Source: Rhodopseudomonas palustris JSC-3b
Lineage (GTDB): Bacteria; Pseudomonadota; Alphaproteobacteria; Rhizobiales; Xanthobacteraceae
Reading direction: 5' to 3'
DNA: 64,000 nt
Assembly: GCA_000504425.1 (NCBI GenBank)
Contig: KI632513.1
Location: forward strand, 3,641,974 to 3,705,973
Below are positions 33,256-41,673 of the stretch, piece after piece; position 1 is the stretch's first letter; each line of letters begins with the position of its first letter. The translations under genes and the position numbers were made by a program. The notes beneath the pieces were generated by a model. It was given only the letters and a program-made list of their open reading frames with translations, searched no databases and was not told the origin of the DNA.

Positions 33256-35318
33256 CAGGCCGCCTCCGCCTGATCGAGCAGCCCGCGCCGGCGCAGCAGC
33301 GCGTCGGGCGCGGGATCGCGGCCGCGGAATGCCACATAGGCCTCGGCGGGATCACGCGCGCCGCCTGCGGCATAGATGTGATCATGCAGTCGCTGCGCGA
33401 CTTTGGCATCGAAGATGTCGCCGGCTTCCTCGAACGCGCCGAACGCGTCGGCGTCCATCACCTCCGACCACATATAGCTGTAGTAGCCGGAAGCGTAATG
33501 GTCGCCCGAGAAGATGTGGCCGAACTGGGTCGGGCGATGGCGCAGCGCGATTTCCTGCGGCATGCCGATCTTGGCGAGCTCGCGCTGCTCGAAGCTCGCG
33601 ATCTCGCCGATCGCGGCAGCAGGCTGGGTGTGGAATTCCAGGTCGATCAGCGCCGACGCCACGAATTCCACGGTGGCAAAGCCCTGGTTGAACTGCCGTG
33701 CCGCCAAAAAGCGCCGCAGCAGATCATCAGGCAGCGGTTCGCCGCTCTGGTAATGGCGCGCGAAGCGCTGCAGCACCTGCGGCTGCTCCTGCCAATGCTC
33801 ATAGAGCTGCGAGGGCAGCTCGACAAAGTCGGTGAACACCGCGGTGCCGGACAGCGACGGATAGGTGACGTCCGAGAGCAAGCCATGCAGCGCATGGCCG
33901 AATTCGTGGAACAGCGTGCGCGCATCGTCCGGCGACAGCAGCGCCGGCGCGCCGCCGGTGCCTTTGGCGAAGTTGCAGACATTGATGATCAGCGGCGCGA
34001 TGGCGCCATCGAGCTTCTGCTGGTCGCGCAGCGAGGTCATCCAGGCGCCGGAGCGCTTCGAGGGCCGCGCGAAGTAGTCGCCGTAGAACAGCGCCTTGTG
34101 CGCGCCGGTGCGGTCCTTGACCTCCCAGACCCGGACGTCGGGGTGCCAGACCGGCACGTCGCTGCGCAAGGTGAAGCTCAGGCCGAACAGCCGCTGCGCG
34201 GTGTCGAACGCCGCAGCGATCATGTTGTCGAGCGTCAGATACGGTTTGATCGCGGCATCGTCGAAATCGGCGCGGCGCTGGCGCAGCTTTTCGGCGTAGT
34301 AGCGCCAGTCCCACGGTGCCAGCTCGAAATTGCCGCCCTCTTCGGCGATCAAGGCCTGCAGCGCGTCGCGGTCGGCGAGCGCCCGGGCCCGCGCCGGCCG
34401 CCACACACGCTGCAGCAGATCGCGCACCGCCTCCGGGGTCTTGGCCATCGAATCATCGAGCCGGTAGGCCGCGAAGGTCGGATAGCCGAGCAGCTTGGCG
34501 GTTTCCTCGCGCAGCTGCAGGATCTCGGTGATGATGGCGTTGTTGTCGTTGCCATTGCCGTTATCGCCGCGCGCAATGAACGCCTTATAGGCCTTCTCGC
34601 GCAGGTCGCGGCGGGTCGAGCTTTTCAGGAATGGTTCGACCGAGGACCGCGACAGCGTCACCACCGCCTTGCCGGCGAGGCCGCGCTCCTCGGCAGCCGC
34701 CTTGGCGGCGGCGACAAAACTGTCCGGCAGGCCGTCGCAATCATCCGGCCCGATCTCCATGAACCAGTCCTGTTCGTCGCCGAGCAGATGATGGCTAAAG
34801 CTGGTGCCAAGCTGCGCCAGCCGCTCATTGATGGCGGCGAGCCGGTCCTTGGCGCTTTGGTCGAGGCCGGCGCCGGCACGGTGGAACCGGGTGTAGGTGC
34901 GTTCCAGCAGCCGGGCCTGTTCCGGCGTCAGGCCGAGCTCGGCGCGGCGCTGATAGAGCTGGTCGATGCGCGCAAACAGCGCGGCGTTCATCAGAATCGG
35001 ATTCCAATGGCGCGCCATGCGCAGCGAGACCTCGGAGTCGATCTCAAGCAGCGCCGGGCTCGAATGCGCCGAGACCAAATCATAGAACACCGCCGCCACC
35101 CGGTTCAGCAGCCGGGCGCTGCGCTCCAGCGCGGTGATGGTGTTGTCGAAATCCGGTGCGGCGGGATCGGCGGCAATCGCTTCGATCTCGGCGACATGGT
35201 CGGCAAATGCCTGCTCGAATGCCGGAATGAAGTGCTCGGGCTTGATCTGGTCGAACGGCGGCGTTTCGAACGGCGTCAGCCAGGGCTGCAGCAGGGGATT
35301 ATCCAGCATTGCGGGCAT
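33255..35318 (-). CDS. M3-family zinc metallopeptidase (oligopeptidase A / peptidyl-dipeptidase type)
   Basis: The 687-residue enzyme degrades short peptides. It carries the thermolysin-like zinc motif LFHEFGHALHGLLSDV with the first histidine at residue 471, and the family segments PEHFIPAFEQAF, NAALFARIDQLYQRR and YASGYYSYMWSEVMDADAF. The length and sequence fit the PrlC/Dcp branch; which of the two activities cannot be told. ATG 35318 or 35309 may be the start; neither has a strong ribosome site. It is the first gene of a leftward unit with the DUF1007 protein and the NicO permease. Confidence 0.92.
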   Translation of the reverse strand: MPAMLDNPLLQPWLTPFETPPFDQIKPEHFIPAFEQAFADHVAEIEAIAADPAAPDFDNTITALERSARLLNRVAAVFYDLVSAHSSPALLEIDSEVSLRMARHWNPILMNAALFARIDQLYQRRAELGLTPEQARLLERTYTRFHRAGAGLDQSAKDRLAAINERLAQLGTSFSHHLLGDEQDWFMEIGPDDCDGLPDSFVAAAKAAAEERGLAGKAVVTLSRSSVEPFLKSSTRRDLREKAYKAFIARGDNGNGNDNNAIITEILQLREETAKLLGYPTFAAYRLDDSMAKTPEAVRDLLQRVWRPARARALADRDALQALIAEEGGNFELAPWDWRYYAEKLRQRRADFDDAAIKPYLTLDNMIAAAFDTAQRLFGLSFTLRSDVPVWHPDVRVWEVKDRTGAHKALFYGDYFARPSKRSGAWMTSLRDQQKLDGAIAPLIINVCNFAKGTGGAPALLSPDDARTLFHEFGHALHGLLSDVTYPSLSGTAVFTDFVELPSQLYEHWQEQPQVLQRFARHYQSGEPLPDDLLRRFLAARQFNQGFATVEFVASALIDLEFHTQPAAAIGEIASFEQRELAKIGMPQEIALRHRPTQFGHIFSGDHYASGYYSYMWSEVMDADAFGAFEEAGDIFDAKVAQRLHDHIYAAGGARDPAEAYVAFRGRDPAPDALLRRRGLLDQAEAA

Positions 35319-35488
35319 CGAGAGAACCTGCTCCGGTTTCGGGGATTGACCGTGAAGGATATAGCATGCGCGCCGGGAATTTTTAGTCCGGCCGGGCTGC
35401 GGCGCAGGGCGGCACGACCGAGTTTTTGCGGTGGGCTTGCCGTGGCAGACGTTTTCGGAGAGATTGCGGCCACCAAGAGGACCCGAAG

Positions 35489-35749
35489 ATGAGCAAGCAG
35501 CCTGCTTCCGCCGCCCCCCGCCAGATCGTCTGGCCGACCGTGATCACGGTGATCTCCGCCGCGATTTTGATCGGTGCCGAGGTGTTTGGCGCGGCCTTTG
35601 CCGGCGGCTGGGCGCTCGCGATCCTGTTTGGCCTCGGCGAGGGCGCCTCGCACATCCTGCAAGCCGTGCTGTTCTTGTGCGGTGTCGCGGTGATGGTTGC
35701 CTTCATCCGGGCGGCGCGCCGCGCCGAGCCGTTTACCCGCCGCGTCTAA
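35489..35749 (+). CDS. Small two-helix membrane protein of unknown function
   Basis: The 86-residue product has two hydrophobic helices, VWPTVITVISAAILIGAEVFGAAF (about 14-38; shown in part) and ILQAVLFLCGVAVMVAFIRA (about 55-76), and an Arg-rich C-terminus. ATG 35489 is preceded by AAGAGG, which favours it over the longer frame from 35426. No family is recognised; similar short two-helix proteins are common and mostly uncharacterised in this group. It diverges from the M3 peptidase and is followed by the long ornithine decarboxylase leader. Confidence 0.65.
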   Translation: MSKQPASAAPRQIVWPTVITVISAAILIGAEVFGAAFAGGWALAILFGLGEGASHILQAVLFLCGVAVMVAFIRAARRAEPFTRRV

Positions 35750-35989
35750 TACCCGCCGCGTCCGAGCGCGTCACAAAGCCGCGCGCTCGCGCCTGCTCCA
35801 GATACCTGAAAAGCTGTTCGGCGCCGCTTGCGGCGCGCGAAGTTGAACGTCTGTTCATGCGGCCGCCGTTACGCACAGCTAAGAGCGCGGCGTTGAAGTG
35901 TAGCAGCGCTATTAACCTAAAAAAAAACTTGCGAAGCCGGGGTAAAGCACCTATGTCCCGGCTTGCCCAATTTCGCACGTGCCTGTGGT

Positions 35990-36214
35990 CGTGTGTCGAT
36001 CGGTGGGTATCCGGACAAGAGGCCGGACAGCCGCCAAGGGGTGATCAAGGCCGAGGGTCTCGTGGGTGTTCTCCACGGGGCCAGCATCTCTCTCAAGAGC
36101 TGCCGTTGAAGGTCTCTCACCTTTTGCAACCGTGATCGGCAGCCGGAGGCGAACCGGCGCACCCCGCTCTCAACGGGGGACGCGACTTAAAGCAACGACG
36201 GAGCGGGCTTTTTT
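35990..36214 (+). ncRNA. speF-type 5' leader RNA of ornithine decarboxylase
   Basis: The segment contains a chain of hairpins: CCGGACAAGAGGCCGG near 36011, CGTGGGTGTTCTCCACG at 36061-36077, AAGGTCTCTCACCTT near 36109 and GCCGGAGGCGAACCGGC near 36141. It ends with a terminator. An alphaproteobacterial RNA family named speF is known from bioinformatic surveys in exactly this place, upstream of ornithine decarboxylase. The assignment is by position, structure and general resemblance; borders are approximate, and no covariance search could be run. Confidence 0.65.
36163..36214 (+). terminator. Attenuator-like terminator in the speF leader
   Basis: CCCGCTC (36163-36169) can pair with GAGCGGG (36201-36207), followed by CTTTTTT. 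The first arm can instead form CCCC-GCTCTCAA-CGGGG locally, giving two mutually exclusive structures about 215 bases before the decarboxylase start. Confidence 0.65.
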
Positions 36215-36429
36215 GGTCTCTACCGGCTTTCCATCAGCCGGCGCGGGCTACTGAAAAGGCTTGTCCTTCATTGCCAGGTGTGCGGGCGGGATCTCCCCAA
36301 CCAATCCACGGCAGCACAGTTCGGTTTCGAGTTTTCGGCTCGTCGCGCCTCCATCGCGCGTCGGCGCTGAAGGCGTCGGAACGAACGTCACGTTTGATTG
36401 CGCCCTTCGCTGGGCGTTGGGAGTGTGCC

Positions 36430-37572
36430 ATGACCGAACGTATTCAGGAATTCCTCCGCGACCGCCGCAACAAGGGTCTGGACGTCGAGCCGTGCCTGGT
36501 CGTTGACCTCGAGGTCGTGCGCGACAATTACCAGAGCTTTGCCGCCGCGCTGCCGGACAGCCGCGTGTTCTACGCTGTGAAGGCCAATCCGGCGCCGGAG
36601 CTGCTGGCGATGCTCGCCTCGCTCGGCTCGTGCTTCGACTGTGCCTCGGTCGCCGAGATCCAGATGGCGCTGGCTGCCGGCGCGACCCCGGACCGCATCT
36701 CGTTCGGTAACACCATCAAGAAGGAGCGCGACATCGCGCGTGCCTTCGAGCTCGGCATCAACCTGTACGCCGTCGATTGCGCGGCGGAGGTTGAGAAGGT
36801 GGCGCGTGCCGCCCCGGGCGCCAAGGTGTTCTGCCGCATTCTGTATGATTGCGTCGGTGCCGAATGGCCGCTGTCCCGCAAGTTCGGCTGTGAGCCGGCG
36901 ATGGCGGTCGACGTGCTCGATCTCGCCAAGCGTCTGGGCCTCGAAGCCTATGGCATCTCGTTCCACGTCGGCTCGCAGCAGCGCAAGCTGAAGTCGTGGG
37001 ACCGTGCCCTCGAGATGGCGGCCGCGGTGTTCCGCGACTGCGCCGAGCGCGGCATCAACCTGTCGATGGTCAACATGGGCGGTGGCTTCCCGACCAAGTA
37101 TCTGAAGGAAGTGCCGGCTGTGGTGCAGTACGGCCGCTCGATCTTCCGGGCGCTGCGTAAGCACTTCGGCAACCAGATCCCGGAAACGATCATCGAGCCG
37201 GGCCGCGGCATGGTCGGCAATGCCGGCGTGATCGAAGCGGAAGTTGTGCTGATCTCGAAGAAGAGCGAAGCCGACGACGTGCGCTGGGTCTATCTCGACA
37301 TCGGCAAGTTCGGCGGTCTCGCCGAGACGATGGACGAGGCGATCCGCTACCCGATTCGCTCGCGCCACGACGGTGCGGAAATGCGTCCGTGCGTGCTCGC
37401 CGGTCCGACCTGCGATTCGGCCGACGTGCTGTACGAGAAGATGCCGTATCCGCTGCCGGTGACGCTCGAGATCGGCGACAAGCTGCTGATCGAAGGCACC
37501 GGCGCCTATACGTCGACCTACTCGGCGGTGGCGTTCAACGGTTTCCCGCCGTTGAAGACCTACCACATCTGA
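36430..37572 (+). CDS. Ornithine decarboxylase (alanine racemase fold)
   Basis: This cytoplasmic PLP enzyme should convert ornithine to putrescine. The 380-residue protein is of the eukaryotic-like fold III class: Schiff-base K51 in FYAVKANP, GISFHVGSQQ, NMGGGFPTKY, IEPGRGMVGNAG for the PLP phosphate, and the active-site cysteine segment GPTCDSADVLYE. Related lysine/ornithine and diaminopimelate decarboxylases share this frame, but the length, the speF-type leader and the downstream homospermidine synthase favour ornithine. ATG 36430 has GGGAG upstream. The rank as first gene behind an attenuator suggests RNA-level control. Confidence 0.93.
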   Translation: MTERIQEFLRDRRNKGLDVEPCLVVDLEVVRDNYQSFAAALPDSRVFYAVKANPAPELLAMLASLGSCFDCASVAEIQMALAAGATPDRISFGNTIKKERDIARAFELGINLYAVDCAAEVEKVARAAPGAKVFCRILYDCVGAEWPLSRKFGCEPAMAVDVLDLAKRLGLEAYGISFHVGSQQRKLKSWDRALEMAAAVFRDCAERGINLSMVNMGGGFPTKYLKEVPAVVQYGRSIFRALRKHFGNQIPETIIEPGRGMVGNAGVIEAEVVLISKKSEADDVRWVYLDIGKFGGLAETMDEAIRYPIRSRHDGAEMRPCVLAGPTCDSADVLYEKMPYPLPVTLEIGDKLLIEGTGAYTSTYSAVAFNGFPPLKTYHI

Positions 37573-37751
37573 CGCGGGCGTAAGCTCGTTCACTTCAAGC
37601 GGAGCCGGTGCGCCGGCTCCCCCTCTCCACCTTGATGATAGCTCCGCGGCTATGCGGAGGTTGCCGGCTAGCGGATGACAGCGCGCGATCAGGATCGGCG
37701 CTCCGCTCGGACAGCCTCGCGAACGGCTGGCGGAGCGGGAGCAGGACCGCC

Positions 37752-38336
37752 ATGACCAAGACCCTCATCCGACTGGTTGCCGCCGCTGACAGCGGAGCTG
37801 CGTTTGCGATTCGCGCCGAGCGCGCCGCGGATGTGCCGGCGCGTGAAGCGTTGCTCGACGCCTGCTTTGGCGTGGGCCGGAATGCGCGCACCTGCCAGCG
37901 GCTGCGCGATGGCCGCCGTCCGGCGGAAGGTCTGGCGTTTTCTGCGATCCATCGCGGCCGCCTGGTCGGCACCGTGCGGCTGTGGCATGTCGATGCCGGC
38001 GGCCGTTCCGCGCTGGTGCTCGGCCCGCTCGCGGTCGATGGCTCGTGCCGCAAGCTCGGCGTCGGCGCCGCGCTGATGAAGCACGCGCTCGCCGCCGCTG
38101 CGGCGCGCGGTCATGGCGCGGTGATTCTGCTCGGCGATGAGCCGTATTACGCCCGCTTTGGCTTCTCGGTTGCCAAGATGGACAAGCTGTCGCTGCCCGG
38201 TCCGTTCGAACGCGACCGGCTGCTTGGCCTCGAACTGCGCGCCGGTGCGCTCAATGGCGCCGAAGGCCTGATCGTGGCGACCGGCGCCGCCGCTTCGCGC
38301 AAGAGCTCCCGGCTCACCGCCGCACGCGCGGCCTGA
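37752..38336 (+). CDS. GNAT-family N-acetyltransferase
   Basis: The 194-residue protein has a GNAT domain: acceptor-side IRAERAADVPAREALLDACFG, the beta-4 strand SALVLGPLAVDGSCRKLGVGAALM with the Q/RxxGxG/A-like acetyl-CoA loop (CRKLGVGAAL), and VILLGDEPYYARFGFSV, as in YhbS-like enzymes. It should transfer an acetyl group from acetyl-CoA to an amine. Located between ornithine decarboxylase and RidA, a polyamine or related amine is a reasonable but unproven acceptor. ATG 37752 lies just after GGAGCGGGAGCAGGA. Confidence 0.85.
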   Translation: MTKTLIRLVAAADSGAAFAIRAERAADVPAREALLDACFGVGRNARTCQRLRDGRRPAEGLAFSAIHRGRLVGTVRLWHVDAGGRSALVLGPLAVDGSCRKLGVGAALMKHALAAAAARGHGAVILLGDEPYYARFGFSVAKMDKLSLPGPFERDRLLGLELRAGALNGAEGLIVATGAAASRKSSRLTAARAA

Positions 38337-38360
38337 TTTTCCCTGCTAAGAGCCTTACTG

Positions 38361-38384
38361 CCGCGCCCGCTGCAGCGGGCGCGG
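38361..38384. terminator. Perfect 24-bp palindrome after the GNAT gene
   Basis: CCGCGCCCGCTGCAGCGGGC followed by GCGG is fully self-complementary. It lies 24 bases after the GNAT stop and is followed by a moderately T-rich stretch, so it may help terminate or stabilise the upstream transcript. Confidence 0.5.
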
Positions 38385-38468
38385 TTAAACTAGTTTGTGT
38401 TGCTGAAATAGTCTCAACATCTCCACTCCCGCATCGGACCGATGCGCCTAACTTGGAAAAAGTCTCTC

Positions 38469-38852
38469 ATGTCCCGCCAGTTGATTTCCTCCGGTTCGCC
38501 CTTTGAAAAGACCGCCGGCTATAGCCGCGCGGTGGTCGATGGCGATTTCGCCTTCGTCTCGGGCACCACCGGCTACGACTACACCACCATGACCCTGCCG
38601 GCCGATGTCACCGCGCAGACACGCAATTGCTTCAAAACCATCGAGGGGGCTTTGCAGCAGGCGGGCTTTTCGATGAGCGATCTGGTGCGGGCCACTTACT
38701 ACATCACCGATGCCGCCGATGCCGACGCCGTATTTGCGGTGTGCGGCGAAGTGCTCGGCGAAATCCGCCCGGCAGCGACGCTACTGGTGGTCGCCGGGCT
38801 CTATAAGCCCGAGATGAAGGTCGAAATCGAAGTCACGGCGAAGCGTCGTTGA
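38469..38852 (+). CDS. RidA/YjgF-family protein
   Basis: RidA-family enzymes hydrolyse reactive enamine/imine intermediates released by PLP enzymes. The 127-residue protein has SGSPFEKTAGYSRAVV, FVSGTTGYDYTTM, QTRNCFKTIEGALQQAG and a C-terminal RPAATLLVVAGLYKPEMKVE with the conserved arginine and the E-x-x-V-E-I-E strand. It belongs to one of the Rid subfamilies other than archetypal RidA; whether it has deaminase activity is uncertain. Its neighbours include a PLP decarboxylase, so an imine-clearing role is plausible. Confidence 0.88.
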   Translation: MSRQLISSGSPFEKTAGYSRAVVDGDFAFVSGTTGYDYTTMTLPADVTAQTRNCFKTIEGALQQAGFSMSDLVRATYYITDAADADAVFAVCGEVLGEIRPAATLLVVAGLYKPEMKVEIEVTAKRR

Positions 38853-38861
38853 TGAGCACGG

Positions 38862-38886
38862 CGTCCCGCGGCCCGGCCGCGGGACG
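38862..38886 (+). terminator. Hairpin after the RidA gene
   Basis: CGTCCCGCGGCC and its complement form a 25-base near-perfect palindrome directly before GCTTGTTGCTTT. It is likely a weak intrinsic terminator. Confidence 0.6.
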
Positions 38887-38952
38887 GCTTGTTGCTTTGT
38901 GTCCACCTCCATGCGCGCTTTGGCGCGCATGCCAACCGAAGACTGGGAAATC

Positions 38953-39360
38953 ATGATCCATCAGATCAAGGCGCCCCGTAAGGAACTGCCGCCCATCAAG
39001 CTGCGCCAGCAGGACAGCGACCGGCTAGGCCAGCTGGCCGAAGCCGCTGCCGAAACCTCGCCGGTGGCGGAGTTTTTGGCGCGTGAGATCGATCGCGCGG
39101 CGGTCGTGCCGGATTCCGAACTGGCCGGCATCGTTTGCATGGAATCCGAAGTGGTGTTCCGCGACGACGCAACCGGCCAGCAGAAGCGCGTTACCCTGGT
39201 GTATCCCAATGCCGCTGACATCGACGCTGGCCGAATTTCCGTGCTGACTCCGATCGGCGCCGCGCTTATAGGGCTGGCTGCCGGTCAGACCATCGAATTC
39301 GGGACCCCGACCGGCGGCGTGAAGTCGCTCACCGTGCTCGAGGTCAGCGGACCGGCCTGA
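38953..39360 (+). CDS. rnk: Nucleoside diphosphate kinase regulator Rnk (GreA/GreB C-terminal fold)
   Basis: Rnk proteins resemble the C-terminal domain of GreA/GreB and bind RNA polymerase; the historical name comes from effects on nucleoside diphosphate kinase. The 135-residue product has an N-terminal helical part (LRQQDSDRLGQLAEAA) and the FKBP-like domain VTLVYPNAADIDAGRISVLTPIGAALIGLAAGQTIEF, shown here as VTLVYPNAADIDAGRISVLT and the IGAALIGLAAGQ loop. GGGAAATC precedes ATG 38953. It sits between RidA and hss; a link to polyamines is not evident. Confidence 0.88.
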   Translation: MIHQIKAPRKELPPIKLRQQDSDRLGQLAEAAAETSPVAEFLAREIDRAAVVPDSELAGIVCMESEVVFRDDATGQQKRVTLVYPNAADIDAGRISVLTPIGAALIGLAAGQTIEFGTPTGGVKSLTVLEVSGPA

Positions 39361-39473
39361 CCTACCCGGTGTGTCAGGGGCGCGCTGCGACACGCAGCGT
39401 GCCGGCAAGTTTCGTCACCTGTTTCCCCGAACGTAGTCCTACGTTCGTTTCCACCATCCGGAGTTACTATCCC

Positions 39474-40910
39474 ATGTCTTCTTCAGCCAATCCGCCCATC
39501 CACGCGCGCATCAGCGGCCCCATCGTGATGATCGGTTTCGGCTCGATCGGCAAAGGCACGCTGCCGCTGATCGAGCGGCATTTCGAGTACGACAAGTCGC
39601 GCTTTGTGATTATCGACCCGCATGCCGATGACGAGCTGGCCCGCAAGCATGGCGTGCGCTTCATCAAGCAGGCGGTCACCAAGGACAATTACCGCGAACT
39701 GCTGGTGCCGCTGCTCACCGAAGGCGGCGGCCAGGGCTTTTGCGTCAACCTGTCGGTTGATACCGGCTCGGTCGACCTGATGACGATGTGCCGCGAGATC
39801 GGCTCGCTGTATATCGACACGGTGGTCGAGCCCTGGCTCGGCTTCTACTTCGACAAATCGGCCGGCCCGGAGAAGCGCTCCAACTACGCGCTGCGCGAGA
39901 CGTTGCTCGCCGCCAAGCGCAAGCATCCGGGCGGCACCACCGCGGTGTCGACCTGCGGCGCCAACCCCGGCATGGTGTCGTGGTTCGTCAAGCAGGCGCT
40001 GCTCGACATCGCCCGTGATACCAACACGCCGTTCAACGAGCCCAAGAGCCGCGAAGGCTGGGCGGAGCTGGCGCACAAGCTCGGCGTCAAGGGCATCCAC
40101 ATCGCCGAACGCGATACCCAGCGCTCCAAGAACCCGAAGCCGATGAACGTGTTCGTCAACACCTGGTCGGTGGAAGGTTTTGTGTCGGAAGGTCTGCAGC
40201 CGGCCGAACTCGGCTGGGGCACCCATGAGAAGTGGATGCCGGATAATGGCCGCACCCACAGCGAAGGCTGCGGCGCTGCGATCTATCTGCTGCAGCCGGG
40301 CGCCAACACCCGGGTGCGGACTTGGTGCCCGACCCCGGGCGCGCAATATGGCTTCCTGGTGACGCACAACGAGTCGATCTCGATCGCGGACTACTTCACG
40401 CTGCGCGACGGCGACAAGGTGGTGTACCGGCCGACCTGCCACTACGCCTATCATCCGGCCAACGACGCGGTGCTGTCGATGCACGAGATGTTCGGCGCCG
40501 AAGGCAAGATGCAGCCGAAGTGGCACATTCTCGACGAGAACGAGATCGTTGACGGCATCGACGAACTCGGCGTGCTGGTCTATGGCCACGCCAAGAACGC
40601 CTATTGGTACGGCTCGCAGCTCTCGATCGAAGAGACCCGCGAGGTCTGCCCGTATCAGAACGCCACCGGCATGCAGGTGTCGTCAGCGGTGCTGGCCGGC
40701 ATGGTGTGGGCGCTGGAAAATCCGGAAGCCGGCATTGTCGAGGCCGACGAAATGGACTTCCGCCGCTGCCTGGAAGTGCAGAAGCCGTATCTCGGCCCGG
40801 TGAAGGGCTACTACACCGATTGGACGCCGCTCGCCGATCGTCCGGGCCTGTTCCCGGAAGACATCGACACTTCCGATCCGTGGCAGTTCAAGAACGTGCT
40901 GGTGCGCTAG
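39474..40910 (+). CDS. hss: Homospermidine synthase
   Basis: Hss makes sym-homospermidine from two putrescine molecules, or from putrescine plus spermidine, using NAD+. It is the typical polyamine enzyme of many alphaproteobacteria. The 478-residue protein opens with the dinucleotide fold VMIGFGSIGKGTLPLIERH and has VVEPWLGFYFD, STCGANPGMVSWFVKQAL and SEGCGAAIYLLQPGANTRV, matching the family length and layout. CCGGAG precedes ATG 39474. It closes the polyamine locus, so putrescine from the decarboxylase at 36430 would feed it. The R2 repeat hairpin begins at its stop codon. Confidence 0.96.
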   Translation: MSSSANPPIHARISGPIVMIGFGSIGKGTLPLIERHFEYDKSRFVIIDPHADDELARKHGVRFIKQAVTKDNYRELLVPLLTEGGGQGFCVNLSVDTGSVDLMTMCREIGSLYIDTVVEPWLGFYFDKSAGPEKRSNYALRETLLAAKRKHPGGTTAVSTCGANPGMVSWFVKQALLDIARDTNTPFNEPKSREGWAELAHKLGVKGIHIAERDTQRSKNPKPMNVFVNTWSVEGFVSEGLQPAELGWGTHEKWMPDNGRTHSEGCGAAIYLLQPGANTRVRTWCPTPGAQYGFLVTHNESISIADYFTLRDGDKVVYRPTCHYAYHPANDAVLSMHEMFGAEGKMQPKWHILDENEIVDGIDELGVLVYGHAKNAYWYGSQLSIEETREVCPYQNATGMQVSSAVLAGMVWALENPEAGIVEADEMDFRRCLEVQKPYLGPVKGYYTDWTPLADRPGLFPEDIDTSDPWQFKNVLVR

Positions 40911-41010
40911 AGCCTTTTCGGTTCTGATGGAATCAGAACCGAGGCTCTAGCTTTATGTGCTGACGCGTTTTCTTGACGCGAACCGGGCTCCACTTCGCTC
41001 GAAAACGCTA
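40911..41010. repeat. Dispersed ~100-bp repeat R2, copy 2 (inverted relative to copy 1)
   Basis: Begins with the hairpin AGCCTTTTCGGTTCTGAT / ATCAGAACCGAGGCT right after the hss stop and ends with CGAAAACGCTA. Its complement matches 20321-20420 over nearly the whole length with scattered differences. In both places the element directly follows a gene end. Confidence 0.85.
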
Positions 41011-41064
41011 TAAGCGTCATCGGTTGACCGGGATGCCAGCGGCATCCCGGCGCCAATTATCACG

Positions 41065-41101
41065 AGGGCCGCGAGCAGCCTGGCTGCTGGCGGCCCTTTT
41101 G
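41065..41101 (+). terminator. Rho-independent terminator downstream of hss
   Basis: AGGGCCGC pairs with GCGGCCCT, with an inner GCAGCC/GGCTGC pair, followed by TTTTGTTTT. It probably ends the polyamine transcript after the R2 element. Confidence 0.8.
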
Positions 41102-41170
41102 TTTTGGGAGAGTAACAATCGAAGCGAAGCTGGTTCGCTGATCAAGCGGCGGCACTCTGACATCAACTAA

Positions 41171-41267
41171 CTGCACGTCATGGCCGGGCTCGTCCCGGCC
41201 ATCCACGTCTTTGAATCCAGATGTCGTTCAAGACGTGGATGGCCCCGACAAGCGCGGGCATGACGGC
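41171..41267. repeat. R1 palindromic repeat, copy 3 (uninterrupted)
   Basis: Contains GGCCGGGCTCGTCCCGGCC, then CACGTCTT, a short spacer, AAGACGTGG and a second module ending GCGCGGGCATGAC. It shows what the IS target at 21116-22487 looked like before insertion. Confidence 0.88.
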
Positions 41268-41290
41268 TCATTGTGAGGAGGCCGTTGCTA

Positions 41291-41611
41291 TCAGTTATTC
41301 GGCCGCACGGGTTCGCCGACTTTTTCCGCTGGCGCCGGCGGCAAGGCCGGCTGCGCGCCAAGTTTCTGTGCATCGGTATCGGGGCGGGCAGGTTCGGGCG
41401 GGATCGCGCTCGGACGGGTCAAGGCCGGAGGGATGGGCGCGGGCAGTGCCGGTTTGCTTTCCGCGCCCGGCGTCGATTGCAGCGGCGGCGTCGCCTGCAC
41501 CACGCGCGGCGGCTCGCGCATCATGAACAAAGCGAGCGCGCACAAGCCGACGCCGCCCAATATCAGCAGGCTGGCAATCAGGCTTTCGCGTTTCAGGCTG
41601 CGTGTGGCCAT
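41291..41611 (-). CDS. Proline-rich single-pass membrane protein, unknown function
   Basis: The 106-residue product has one N-terminal membrane helix (residues ~10-31, LIASLLILGGVGLCALALFM) and a Pro/Ala-rich tail with no recognised fold, probably a periplasmic extended segment. GGAGACCCTC precedes ATG 41611, which supports translation. It lies 62 bases after mgtC on the same strand. No family is recognised, and a short low-complexity frame such as this could be dispensable or spurious. Confidence 0.55.
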   Translation of the reverse strand: MATRSLKRESLIASLLILGGVGLCALALFMMREPPRVVQATPPLQSTPGAESKPALPAPIPPALTRPSAIPPEPARPDTDAQKLGAQPALPPAPAEKVGEPVRPNN

Positions 41612-41673
41612 GAGGGTCTCCTGGTGTTGCTGGTGTTAACGGCCCGGACGCGGCGGCGGTTCCCCGCTGATGG

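Larger units (their letters stand above)
35750..36429 (+). other. 680-bp gene-free leader region upstream of ornithine decarboxylase
   Basis: No convincing protein gene is seen. The left part to about 35985 presumably holds the promoter; it has an A9 tract at 35921-35929. The centre (35990-36214) is the structured speF-type leader ending in a terminator. The right part to 36429 is a further long untranslated stretch leading to GGGAG before the decarboxylase ATG. Confidence 0.7.

Noticed and set aside
33378-35492. 704-codon open frame opposite the M3 peptidase
   Set aside because: Shadow of the peptidase gene with no recognisable domains or ribosome site.
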